Source: Halonatronomonas sp051745085
GTDB taxonomy: Bacteria; Bacillota; Halanaerobiia; Halanaerobiales; Halarsenatibacteraceae
Assembly (NCBI GenBank): GCA_051745085.1
Contig: JBNJDR010000037.1
Coordinates: 1 to 18,026, forward strand
Direction: 5' to 3'
DNA length: 18,026 bases
The translations under genes and the position numbers were made by a program. The notes under the pieces are model-generated. The model searched no databases. It had not been told where the DNA came from and saw only the letters and a program-made list of their open reading frames with translations. Positions 1 to 7,407 of this stretch are shown in pieces (position 1 is the first letter of the stretch; every line of letters starts with the position of its first letter).

Positions 1-585
1 ACCGACCAGGATACTGCGGCTAATTGTTCAATAGAAACGCTAACCTGGGTGGGCCAGGCTGTGTTAGCGACCCTGGCTGAATTAATGGAACCAGATGAAC
101 AGGCCATTGCTGCCACCGCCGGAAGAATTATGGCCAACTATTTTAAAGAGAAATCCCGTCTCCAGGAACCCCTGGTCAAAGACTATTTCACTTGCTTAAC
201 CTGGCAGAAATTAAAAGCCTTATCTGAATACGGGAGCGTCGAGCCAGGCCTAAACTGGTTGAATCTTGAAAAGCCCCGGATCGAATTGCCCGATTTTCGC
301 TTCGATTTCCGGCAAATAGCAGGCCCGATCGCAACCAGCCATCTTGATACTCCAGAATTGATAAAACTGGACAACTTAAGGGAAAGATATGGTAATTGGG
401 GTGTATTTCAGGACGAGTTAGTTAATTTTATTGAACTGGGCTTTAGCGAAGAGGAAGCTATCCAATTGGCCCGGGCTGAATTCGAACTGCCTGAAGATAT
501 CGCTGAGCCCGCCCGGGAATTTTTGCAGGAAGCCGCCGCCAATAATTTAATAAAAAGACCGGCCCAGGGCCGGCAGAAAGGGTGA
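1..585 (+). CDS. C-terminal part of an unrecognised protein (5' end outside the window)
   Basis: The reading frame is open from base 1 with no stop, so the gene begins left of the window and at least 194 codons are seen. The GTG at 49 is an internal valine with no ribosome binding site and should not be taken as the start. I do not recognise the family. What can be seen is a soluble, mostly helical, fairly acidic protein with an aromatic-rich central part (several Trp, Tyr and Phe) and a stretch near residue 145 (ELGFSEEEAIQLA) resembling a short UBA-like helical turn. There is no signal peptide or membrane segment in the visible part. The stop (TGA 583-585) lies inside the ribosome binding site of the next gene, so the two are probably co-transcribed and translationally coupled. 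The last codons also contain a GC-rich hairpin. Confidence 0.7.
   Translation, partial: TDQDTAANCSIETLTWVGQAVLATLAELMEPDEQAIAATAGRIMANYFKEKSRLQEPLVKDYFTCLTWQKLKALSEYGSVEPGLNWLNLEKPRIELPDFRFDFRQIAGPIATSHLDTPELIKLDNLRERYGNWGVFQDELVNFIELGFSEEEAIQLARAEFELPEDIAEPAREFLQEAAANNLIKRPAQGRQKG
550..573 (-). terminator. Rho-independent terminator reading on the minus strand
   Basis: On the minus strand a GC-only stem (CCGGCCC / GGGCCGG, plus positions 559-565 and 567-573; in practice 6 bp with a 3-nt loop) is followed by a T-rich tail (CTTTTTATT). On the plus strand the hairpin is followed by CAGAAAGGG, so it is not a plus-strand terminator. It sits inside the end of the first plus-strand gene and is the first clear terminator met by transcripts of the minus-strand flavin oxidoreductase. 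That it serves that gene is inference. On plus-strand mRNA the same hairpin would fold just before the acetyltransferase ribosome binding site. Confidence 0.55.
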
Positions 586-590
586 TAAAA

Positions 591-1166
591 ATGAAATATT
601 TTCGTAAAATAAGTGGAGATAAAGTATATTTATCGCCTATTAACCTCGAAGATATCACTAAGTACACGGAATGGCTCAACGACCTGGAAATAGCGCTTAA
701 TTTAGGCCATGCCACCGCAGTTTATAATCAAGACCGAGAAAAAGAAGCTTTGGAAGAGCTGATTAAAACCGGCCATAACTTCGCCATCGTCGAAAAATCC
801 CTGGATGAACTCCTCGGTAATTGTGGCTTGATGGAAATCGATAATATCCACCGCTCCGCTGAACTCGGCGTTTTCATCGGCAATAAAAATTACTGGCATA
901 AAGGCTATGGCACCGAAGCAATAAAATTGCTGCTCGACTACGGCTTTAACATCTTGAATCTTCACAATATCATGTTGTCGGTCTACAGTTACAATCCCCA
1001 CGCTATCGCCTGCTATCAAAAGATCGGTTTTCAAGAGATAGGCCGGCGGCGGGAAGCCGTGAAGGTGGCCGGCACCAGATATGACGAGATATTTATGGAT
1101 ATCCTCACCGAGGAATTTTCCGGTAATATCCTTAAAAAACTTAACTTAGAAGAAAAACGCCCTTAA
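591..1166 (+). CDS. GNAT-family N-acetyltransferase (RimJ/RimL-like)
   Basis: Predicted 191-residue cytosolic acetyl-CoA-dependent N-acetyltransferase; the substrate cannot be read from sequence. It has the order typical of the RimJ/RimL branch: an N-terminal strand with LSPINLEDI (residues 14-22), a hydrophobic beta strand ending ELGVFIG (91-97), the acetyl-CoA pyrophosphate loop HKGYGTEA (103-110), and the C-terminal motif with NPHAIACYQKIGFQEIGR. The start is ATG 591 and not the GTG at 582: AAGGGTGAT (578-586) matches the 16S anti-Shine-Dalgarno well and is spaced correctly for 591, while the GTG lies next to it. The upstream gene's TGA is inside that site, suggesting coupling. The stop TAA (1164-1166) overlaps the stop of the convergent oxidoreductase gene. 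Family confident, specific role unknown. Confidence 0.88.
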   Translation: MKYFRKISGDKVYLSPINLEDITKYTEWLNDLEIALNLGHATAVYNQDREKEALEELIKTGHNFAIVEKSLDELLGNCGLMEIDNIHRSAELGVFIGNKNYWHKGYGTEAIKLLLDYGFNILNLHNIMLSVYSYNPHAIACYQKIGFQEIGRRREAVKVAGTRYDEIFMDILTEEFSGNILKKLNLEEKRP

Positions 1167-2107
1167 GCTTGCGCAAATTCAGCATTTATCTCAGCAAAAA
1201 TTTCTTTAACAGACTTGATCTCTTTAATTTTTTCTATGCCTGCTCCAGTAAAGAATAGTCCATCTTGTTCATCACCCGCTTTACCTTTTAAGAGCAAATC
1301 TCTGACGCAGAACTTTTTGCTGCATTTCTTCAAACAATCGATACATTCGGTAGGTGGGGGCGCTTCTTCGTCTAAAATCTGTCCCACCAGTCTATTTTTG
1401 ATCGCCCGAGCAGGTAAGCCAACCGAACTCATTATCTTTACTACATCTGACTTGCTGGATTTCACTACCAGGTCTTTAAAATAATCAGCGACGCTAGCTT
1501 CTTTAGAAGCTAAAAATCTGGTCCCCATCTGAACCCCATCTGCTCCTCGTTTGAAGGCCCCGACTACATCTTGAGGGGTAACGATATCTCCGGCTGTAAT
1601 CACGGGAATAGAAATTTTATCTTTGATCCGCGCTAAAAGCGTAGCACTATCTTCATCTGTTCCTAGATGGCCGCCGGCTTCTCCACCTTCAACTACTACT
1701 GCAGAAGCTCCTAGTTTTTCGGAGATTTTAGCTAATTTCAACGAAGAAACGATGGGAACAATCGGTACTCCAGCTTCTTGACCCAGGCCAAACATATCCC
1801 GGGAAAACCCAGCCCCGGATACGATCAAATCGATCTGACTGGAAATGGATTCTTTGATTAAATTCAAAAAGTCAGAAGCTGCAAACATAATATTTACTCC
1901 AATAATACCATCAGTTTTATCTTTTGCTTTCTTTATCTCTTCTCTTAATTCTTCGGGGGTTAAAGCCGTCCCTGCCAGCAATCCTATACCGCCTTCTTCG
2001 GCTACAGCGGCGGCCAGTTCGGCCATGGAAACTCGGATGGCCATACCTCCCTGGATAATTGGATATTTAGGTTGTAAATCACCTATGCGTAACTCTGGAA
2101 TATTAAT
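1163..2107 (-). CDS. NAD(P)H-dependent flavin oxidoreductase, nitronate monooxygenase / FabK family, probable ATT start
   Basis: FMN-dependent TIM-barrel enzyme of the class I nitronate monooxygenase / enoyl-ACP reductase II family, cytosolic. Family signatures are PIIQGGMAI near the N-terminus, the strand VVVEGGEAGGHLG with the family histidine (residue 147 in my numbering), and the phosphate-binding run ITAGDIV...GADGVQMGTRFLA. The first ATG (2044) would remove the strand PKYPIIQGG that the family needs. The frame continues upstream to an ATT at 2107, giving (M)NIPELRIGDLQPKYP, preceded by GAGGTGA at normal spacing. No ATG, GTG or TTG exists between that site and 2044, and a stop lies at 2114-2116. 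I therefore call a 314-residue protein from ATT. A four-cysteine cluster, C-x2-C-x3-C-x4-C (residues 255-267), lies near the C-terminus. Whether it oxidises nitronates or reduces enoyl-ACP cannot be told; there is no fatty-acid gene beside it. Confidence 0.85.
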   Translation of the reverse strand: MNIPELRIGDLQPKYPIIQGGMAIRVSMAELAAAVAEEGGIGLLAGTALTPEELREEIKKAKDKTDGIIGVNIMFAASDFLNLIKESISSQIDLIVSGAGFSRDMFGLGQEAGVPIVPIVSSLKLAKISEKLGASAVVVEGGEAGGHLGTDEDSATLLARIKDKISIPVITAGDIVTPQDVVGAFKRGADGVQMGTRFLASKEASVADYFKDLVVKSSKSDVVKIMSSVGLPARAIKNRLVGQILDEEAPPPTECIDCLKKCSKKFCVRDLLLKGKAGDEQDGLFFTGAGIEKIKEIKSVKEIFAEINAEFAQA

Positions 2108-2113
2108 TTTAAC

Positions 2114-2120
2114 TCACCTC
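2114..2120 (-). promoter_or_regulatory. Ribosome binding site selecting a non-ATG start
   Basis: GAGGTGA on the minus strand lies 6 nt before ATT 2107-2105, the spacing used by neighbouring genes. It lies about 70 nt from the first in-frame ATG (2044), so it cannot serve that codon. Just before the ATG there is also CAGGGAGGT, but it encodes the conserved family residues IIQGG and touches the ATG directly, too close to act as a ribosome binding site. Confidence 0.6.
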
Positions 2121-2153
2121 TAAATATATAATAGTCTTATCTAATTAGTATAG

Positions 2154-2182
2154 ATTATATCATAAAAATCTAACATCTCCAA
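2154..2182 (-). promoter_or_regulatory. Possible sigma-A promoter for the flavin oxidoreductase gene
   Basis: A perfect -10 hexamer TATAAT (2154-2159, minus strand) with a weak -35 TTGGAG (2177-2182) at 17 bp spacing. It falls between the alr terminator and the oxidoreductase ribosome binding site, where a promoter is expected. The -35 matches only the TTG of the consensus. Confidence 0.45.
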
Positions 2183-2185
2183 ACA

Positions 2186-2227
2186 GACAAAAACCAGCCC
2201 AGCGCAATTCGCCTCTAGGACTGGTTT
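2186..2227 (-). terminator. Terminator of the ornithine operon, after the alr-family gene
   Basis: Long hairpin with arms AAACCAGTCC and GGGCTGGTTT on the minus strand (2218-2227 and 2191-2200; one mismatch), with a small inner GCG/CGC stem, followed by a T-rich tail (TTTTTGT). It starts 17 bp after the racemase stop codon, as expected for the end of the transcript. Confidence 0.7.
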
Positions 2228-2243
2228 AAGTTTGCCTAACTAC

Positions 2244-3380
2244 CTATTCATTTAAGTAAATTCTAGGAACTCTTGCGCTGATCCCACAGGTTATCTCATA
2301 ATTAATCGTTTTAGCTAAATCAGCAAGCTCTGTAGCGGTAATCTCTTCATCCCCCTGGCTTCCGATCAAAGTTACTTCACTGCCCACTTCAACATTTTGG
2401 ATCCCTGTAACTTCAACCATCATCATATCCATGCAGACCCGGCCGCGAATAGGAGCCCTTTCTCCATTAATTAGAACTTCCGCCTGATTGGATAATATCC
2501 GGGGATACCCATCGGCATAACCTAAAGGCAGCGTTGCTATCATTGCTTCCCGCTCGGTCCTGTAAGTGCCTCCGTAGCTTATCGGCGTCCCAGCAGGTAC
2601 CTTTTTTAAAAATGCTACCCGGGTCTTCCAGCTTAAGACCGGCCGCAGGGTAAAGGGGAGTTCCACTTCTTGAGAAGGCGGAAGTCCATACATCATGATT
2701 CCCGGCCGCACAATATCATGGGCTTTTTCAGGCATATCAATGATGGTAGCACTATTGGCTACCTGGAGTTTAGGAAGATCTTTGTCCTTCACTCCAAGTT
2801 CCCTGATTCCCGTTACTGCCTGTTGAAATCTCTCATATTGCTTTTCTGTATATTCCTTGTTGGCTTCATCAGCTTTAGCAAAATGGGTCATTAAACTATC
2901 CACGGTCAGGTTGCTGGCCGCAACTGTCTTTTGATAAAATGAGGGAACTTTATCCGGGGTAAGTCCCAATCTATTCATCCCTGTCTCGACTTTTAAAACT
3001 ACGGGAATCGTCTTATTATATTCTCGAGCCAGCGCATTGATAGCTTTTCTGGAATCCGAGCGGCAAATAGTAGGTATTAAATCATACTCGACCAGTAATC
3101 TTACCTGTTCAGGCACAGTTTCCCCAAATACCTGGATCGGTGCTTTAATCCCGACTGCTCTTAACTGGATCGCTTCTTCAGGTATAGCTACCGCCAATCT
3201 TCTAGCTCCAGCAGCTAAAGCAGCCCGGGCCACCTTAACCGCTCCGTGCCCATATGCATCTGCTTTAACTACGGCCATGATTTCGCTCTCAGGACCTATC
3301 TGCTCCCGGATCGATTTTATTTGGTAACGGATATTGGCAAGATCAATTTCAGCTTTTACAGGCCTGGTTATTTCCTGCAT
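2244..3380 (-). CDS. alr: Alanine racemase-family PLP enzyme; candidate alanine and/or ornithine racemase
   Basis: Fold-type III PLP racemase of 378 residues, the usual Alr length. Key residues: the PLP lysine K39 in VVKADAYGHG, R137 in GMNRLGL (substrate carboxylate side), R225 in IVRPGIMMYG (contacts the PLP ring nitrogen), catalytic Y269 in PISYGGTYRT, then GYADGYPR, GRVCMDM and the end motif SARVPRIY. ATG 3380 is chosen over GTG 3389 because GGAAGGTGAT ends just before it and the GTG is part of that site. It is the last gene of the ornithine operon, 32 bp after oraE. OraSE needs D-ornithine and the OrtAB reaction on it yields D-alanine, so this enzyme could supply the first, rescue the second, or also feed cell-wall D-alanine. 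The residue before RVPR is alanine, where Bacillus-type Alr has tyrosine at the active-site entrance; other Alr vary there, so this is weak evidence on specificity. Confidence 0.9.
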   Translation of the reverse strand: MQEITRPVKAEIDLANIRYQIKSIREQIGPESEIMAVVKADAYGHGAVKVARAALAAGARRLAVAIPEEAIQLRAVGIKAPIQVFGETVPEQVRLLVEYDLIPTICRSDSRKAINALAREYNKTIPVVLKVETGMNRLGLTPDKVPSFYQKTVAASNLTVDSLMTHFAKADEANKEYTEKQYERFQQAVTGIRELGVKDKDLPKLQVANSATIIDMPEKAHDIVRPGIMMYGLPPSQEVELPFTLRPVLSWKTRVAFLKKVPAGTPISYGGTYRTEREAMIATLPLGYADGYPRILSNQAEVLINGERAPIRGRVCMDMMMVEVTGIQNVEVGSEVTLIGSQGDEEITATELADLAKTINYEITCGISARVPRIYLNE

Positions 3381-3412
3381 CCTAATCACCTTCCCTATCC
3401 TAAATCTAGCTC

Positions 3413-5626
3413 TTAATTGTCACAGCTGTTATCTATATCTCCTTGAAGTTTCTTCACGATAAAGCTAGCTACATCGTCACCGTGGGTTCCCCGGCCAAAG
3501 CCAGCATCCATCCCAGAATCACAGGCTATATCATCAGTCACCTGAGTTCCGCCGCCTATTAAAATAATATCATCTCTAATCCCTCGTTCAATACAGAGAT
3601 CATTTAATTTCTGCATATTCTGCCTATGCACGTCGTTATGAGTAATGATGGTACTGATCAAAATAGCATCAGCGTTGGTCTCAACAGCCGCATCAACCAC
3701 CTTATTAATCGGAACTGAGGTGCCGAGGTAGGTGACTTTGAAGCCATATTTTTCGATCCCGCCGTGCTTAATATCGATTATCTCCCTTAGCCCTACGGAA
3801 TGTTCATCTTCGCCGACAGTTGCTGCTACTACTTTTAAGGAGTTTTCTTTGACATAGGCTCGTATCTCATCATCAGGTAGCAATTCTTCCTTTTCCGGAA
3901 TTTCTAACTCATCTATATCTATAGCAAAATCAACTTTACCTTTTACTTCTATCAAAGTACCCTCGGCTGGATGCATGACTTCCCGGTGAATAACCTCTGG
4001 ATTCTCTAGACCCATCTTTTCAGCAATTTCTATAGCTGCAACTTCAGCTACGGCTTCATTAGTAGGTAAAAACAGGGTTACATTTACCCAGCCATCACCG
4101 GCCCACTCTACTTCGGGCTTCAATTTGTTGCCTTTTCTAAACTCTCGGGTCTCTTCCAATCTATTATTCACGTTATCTTCCGGATCTAATTCATCGATGA
4201 AATCGATCATCTCAGGTTTTTCTAAAGTACAGCCACCAATCAGATCACAGCCTTTATCTATTCCTTCAGGTAAATTATTATACCCGTAGTGATTACAGAC
4301 CGGGGCTAAGTAGTCGTCATCTCGAGGAATAATACTGTCAGCAGAAACGCCTCCATCTTTTTCTCTGACGATGCCATCGTCGTTTCTTTCTGGATATCGT
4401 CCGGAATCTACGAAGAAACCCTGAGAAACAGCATCGAAATACCCGCCAACTTCCAGAATCTCTTCCATGAAGAGAACCGCCCGTTCTTTCAATTCCCGGG
4501 CATCGCTGCGCAGCCGACTTTCTTCTTTTTTCTCTAAGCTTAAAATCTTCTTCAGCCCATCTAGAGCAGCGAAAGTCTGCTTGGCCGTATCAACCGCCAT
4601 AATATTATTATAGTGCCAGGGCACATTGCGGCCCTCATCCGGGGTGATTGTGCTTTGAATATCAGCAGATGTTAAAGCCGAGATCAGGATATTCAGAGTA
4701 TGGGTCACGGTTGCTTCCCGAATAGACGACTCCATATATTTGGTATTCTGCTGAGCCCTAAACCTAAAACCTGCGAATAATTCTCTTAAGGCCACCGCAT
4801 AAGGCATATTCAGCCTTAAATCGGGAGCAGGGGCAGCCGCCGGTGGAACTGTAGATAATGCGATCAAATCTTTAGGCATGCCTGCTTTCATTGAAAACAT
4901 CGAATTGATTGCATGCTGGACGAACAATTCAGGCATCACATTCCAGGCCTTACGGGCGGTAGCGTTAGCATTATGAGCGCCATCAATTTGCAGCATATCG
5001 ACCGAAGCCATGATTTTCTTGGCTACAGCAGCATCTACAAAAGAACGAAACATATTAACATTACGATAAAGTACGTTATACTGGGGGTCTTGATGGGCTC
5101 CATTTACTCCCTCTTCAGCAAACAAAACCGCTATCTCCGAGCCGGCTACCCCGCTGACGTAAGAGTGAAAATTAAGGGGTCTGCCCACTTCGTCTTCGAT
5201 AAGGTCAAGTGCCCTTCTGGTGATCCGCAGCTGTTTTCTGGTAATAGGGATACCGCCCACCCCTTCCGGGGTCCCCTCGATTAAACCATCGAAGTGGCTC
5301 TGACCGGCCGTTCTGATTACCATAAGATGATCCGCCCCGTGCCAGGCAGCCATCCGCATCCTCCGGATATCATCTTCAAATCTCCCTGAAGCGATCTCGG
5401 TCGTTATTACCGGCTCAGGTTGGGGATCTATCCCGTTAAAGCTTCTAGCCGCAGGCAGGGGGATGCTTTTGTCCAGACCCTCACTCATATCATAGTAAAC
5501 AAAATCTTCAAGTTTAAGTTTATCAACTGGATTTCTCCAGGTCCAGCCCTGCCGGCGGGGTCGGTAATCTTCTATATCTTCCAATAAAGCTTCTATGTCT
5601 ATTTTTTCGTTTGGCTGCAAACTCAT
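3413..5626 (-). CDS. oraE: D-ornithine 4,5-aminomutase large subunit (adenosylcobalamin and PLP dependent)
   Basis: Catalytic subunit (737 residues, normal length) of the mutase that turns D-ornithine into (2R,4S)-2,4-diaminopentanoate by radical migration of the terminal amino group. The large N-terminal part is the PLP/substrate TIM barrel. The C-terminal part from about residue 595 is a Rossmann cobalamin domain with the base-off motif DEHSVG, axial ligand H609, and a lysine K620 in DIKHGG. The His-Lys spacing of 11 equals that of the C. sticklandii enzyme (H618 and K629, the PLP-anchoring lysine), as I recall it. ILIGGGTQ (688-695) and GFGRGTHGDDVASF complete the B12 fold. The start overlaps the oraS stop as TAATG, and its ribosome binding site (GGAGGGGGG) is made of the last oraS codons, so the subunits are translationally coupled. 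Identification is very secure. Confidence 0.96.
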   Translation of the reverse strand: MSLQPNEKIDIEALLEDIEDYRPRRQGWTWRNPVDKLKLEDFVYYDMSEGLDKSIPLPAARSFNGIDPQPEPVITTEIASGRFEDDIRRMRMAAWHGADHLMVIRTAGQSHFDGLIEGTPEGVGGIPITRKQLRITRRALDLIEDEVGRPLNFHSYVSGVAGSEIAVLFAEEGVNGAHQDPQYNVLYRNVNMFRSFVDAAVAKKIMASVDMLQIDGAHNANATARKAWNVMPELFVQHAINSMFSMKAGMPKDLIALSTVPPAAAPAPDLRLNMPYAVALRELFAGFRFRAQQNTKYMESSIREATVTHTLNILISALTSADIQSTITPDEGRNVPWHYNNIMAVDTAKQTFAALDGLKKILSLEKKEESRLRSDARELKERAVLFMEEILEVGGYFDAVSQGFFVDSGRYPERNDDGIVREKDGGVSADSIIPRDDDYLAPVCNHYGYNNLPEGIDKGCDLIGGCTLEKPEMIDFIDELDPEDNVNNRLEETREFRKGNKLKPEVEWAGDGWVNVTLFLPTNEAVAEVAAIEIAEKMGLENPEVIHREVMHPAEGTLIEVKGKVDFAIDIDELEIPEKEELLPDDEIRAYVKENSLKVVAATVGEDEHSVGLREIIDIKHGGIEKYGFKVTYLGTSVPINKVVDAAVETNADAILISTIITHNDVHRQNMQKLNDLCIERGIRDDIILIGGGTQVTDDIACDSGMDAGFGRGTHGDDVASFIVKKLQGDIDNSCDN

Positions 5627-6000
5627 TATTGCCCCCCTCCCCTAAATAAATCAACTAACTCATCTTCGCTATACTCTCCGTCTTTAATAGCCAGGCCTGC
5701 TTCTTTCAAGCTGATATCTTCTTTTTGGGACAGCTTCAACACCACATGGCCGGCTCCTTTACCGAGAAGATCATATTCATGAATCTTATTTACTACAGCT
5801 TTAGCATCCAGGCTGTTGAAACCCATCCTCAACAATACCGACCTTTCAATCGATGGAGATGTATGGGTCCTGGCTAACTCAGTTAACGGATCGACTATAT
5901 CTTCAGCTAGCCGCCAGAATCTATCTTTTAACTCCTGATCAGATAGATCAGCTAACTGCTTCCGGCGTTCAGCAAAATCATCTTTTCTCTCAGGTGACAT
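5626..6000 (-). CDS. oraS: D-ornithine 4,5-aminomutase small subunit
   Basis: Small helical subunit of 124 residues, close to the usual length of about 120, needed for the OraSE heterotetramer. Typical sequence blocks are LSDQELKDRFWRLAEDIVDPL, cut here at the family-conserved DPL, then the segment ERSVLLRMGFNSLDA with the downstream KIHEYDLLGKGAGHVVLKL. ATG 6000 is preceded by AGGAGTGAT at good spacing, 24 bp after the stop of the MutL-like gene. It overlaps oraE by one base (TAATG). The C-terminal codons for RGGGQ double as the oraE ribosome binding site. Confidence 0.95.
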   Translation of the reverse strand: MSPERKDDFAERRKQLADLSDQELKDRFWRLAEDIVDPLTELARTHTSPSIERSVLLRMGFNSLDAKAVVNKIHEYDLLGKGAGHVVLKLSQKEDISLKEAGLAIKDGEYSEDELVDLFRGGGQ

Positions 6001-6024
6001 GAGATCACTCCTATTTAAGTAAAT

Positions 6025-7389
6025 TTATTTTCTTGCTTCTTGTTCTTCAAAGTCTTCTTCTTTTAAATTTAACGTATCTAGCAGCAGATGCAAAGCTGCC
6101 TCCGGATATTTCTGACTCATCACGCCTAGTGAAGCCATGATGTACTTTTCATCTATCAAAGGTTCTGCTTCAGGAGGCGGCAGCAGCTGCCGGGAACGCT
6201 CGTTGCGCAGGGTTTTAAGTATCATTTTACCTCCAGGTAATCTCGTTAAGGCCCCACCTGTACCTATCATCCACCTTACCGCAGTTAAATCTTTGCCTTC
6301 TGCCACCGTTTGTCTTCCCCCCGAGCCATAGTAGTCTCTATAAGTGCCGGCATGGCGTTCTAAGGCTGTTTTAACTGCTCGAGCAGTAAGATGTTCCACA
6401 TATTTTTCTTCCTCTTTATTTCTAGGTATCGGGGCCAGGTCTTCCTGGGCAGGCAGATCAAATTCATCCTTTAGAAGGCTAAAAACGTGGGAGGCGTTAA
6501 GATAAACGCCTAAATCACCTTCCACAGTTCTTTTAGCTTCAGGCTCAGGGCTCACCAGCATATCCCGAACCTTGCCTGATTCTTCGGTTACTGAATGAAC
6601 GTCCGTGGTAGCGCCCCCGACGTCGAATACAACCAGATTCCCTATTGCTGATTTCAATAATTTTGCCGCCTCCATCACAGCACCTGGAGTAGGCATCATT
6701 TCTGCAGTAAGCATATCCTGAATCCGGGACATCCCCGGTGCTCTAACTATGTGGCGGGCAAATACTTCATGGATTTCTCTGCGGGTAGGCTCGATATTTA
6801 ACCTGTCAATATCGGGATAAACGTTCTCCACGATTATAGTTTCGGTACCAGCTTCCTGAAAAATTTCTTCCACTTCATCCTGAAGAACGCTGTTGCCGGC
6901 ATATATTACCGGCACCTGCAGGCCCAGCCCTGCTAGTTTTTCCGCGTTATAGATTATAGTTTCTTCTTCACCGTAATCGACACCGCCGGCCAATAAAATA
7001 ATATTGGGCTGAATATCTCTAATTTGTTTAAGCTGTCTTTCCCTTAATTTGCCTGCCGTTATTAATTTAATCACCGCCCCGGCTCCTAAAGCTGCTTCCT
7101 CCGCAGCCCGGACGGTCATCTCTTTAACCAGCCCGTGCACCGACATCTTCAAACCGCCGGCCGCGCTGCTGGTGGCCATGAATTCCTGCCACTGCAATTC
7201 CTCAACCTGTAAATTTTCTTTTAAATCCTCAATAGCCTGCTCTAAACCGATCATCACATCGCCTTCCAGGACCGTGGTCGGAGCCATCCCCTGCCCTACA
7301 TAGCTGGGATCATCTGTGCTCAGCCCTTTAAAACCATTGACCATCGTTGTAGTACTACCGATCTCAGCGATTAAAAGTTCCAGATCCAT
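6025..7389 (-). CDS. GlmL/MutL-family protein (OR-4-like), probable reactivase of the B12 aminomutase
   Basis: ASKHA-fold ATPase-like protein of 454 residues in the GlmL/MutL family, whose members sit beside cobalamin mutases such as glutamate mutase and, in clostridia, ornithine aminomutase. Visible nucleotide-binding elements are the phosphate-1 loop EIGSTTT (residues 9-15), ILLAGGVDYG (131-140), the phosphate-2 loop DVGGATTDVHS (256-266), and the adenosine motif GTGGALTRLPGG (376-387). It sits between ortB (18 bp) and oraS (24 bp), inside the operon, with a GGGAGG ribosome binding site. The inferred job is ATP-driven removal of inactivated cobalamin from OraSE; this is by analogy with diol dehydratase reactivases and is not proved for this family. 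It is not the DNA-repair MutL. Confidence 0.88.
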   Translation of the reverse strand: MDLELLIAEIGSTTTMVNGFKGLSTDDPSYVGQGMAPTTVLEGDVMIGLEQAIEDLKENLQVEELQWQEFMATSSAAGGLKMSVHGLVKEMTVRAAEEAALGAGAVIKLITAGKLRERQLKQIRDIQPNIILLAGGVDYGEEETIIYNAEKLAGLGLQVPVIYAGNSVLQDEVEEIFQEAGTETIIVENVYPDIDRLNIEPTRREIHEVFARHIVRAPGMSRIQDMLTAEMMPTPGAVMEAAKLLKSAIGNLVVFDVGGATTDVHSVTEESGKVRDMLVSPEPEAKRTVEGDLGVYLNASHVFSLLKDEFDLPAQEDLAPIPRNKEEEKYVEHLTARAVKTALERHAGTYRDYYGSGGRQTVAEGKDLTAVRWMIGTGGALTRLPGGKMILKTLRNERSRQLLPPPEAEPLIDEKYIMASLGVMSQKYPEAALHLLLDTLNLKEEDFEEQEARK

Positions 7390-7407
7390 CGATTGAAGCC
7401 TCCCTAA

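Noticed and set aside
458..715. Minus-strand open frame of 85 codons crossing the first two plus-strand genes
   Set aside because: It overlaps two better-supported coding frames and the hairpin, and no ribosome binding site was seen.
1496..1513. Short inverted repeat AGCTTC-TTTA-GAAGCT as a possible terminator for the acetyltransferase
   Set aside because: No T-run follows on either strand, and it lies within coding sequence of the oxidoreductase.
1845..2123. Plus-strand open frame of 92 codons
   Set aside because: It is antisense to the FMN-binding N-terminus of the oxidoreductase, which explains the conserved pattern there.
4913..5284. Open frame of 123 codons on the plus strand
   Set aside because: It lies entirely inside oraE on the other strand, has no ribosome binding site, and its translation resembles no family; oraE is certain.
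6025..7389. Reading the MutL-like protein as DNA mismatch repair MutL
   Set aside because: It has ASKHA motifs, not the GHKL ATPase motifs of repair MutL, and sits in a B12 mutase operon.
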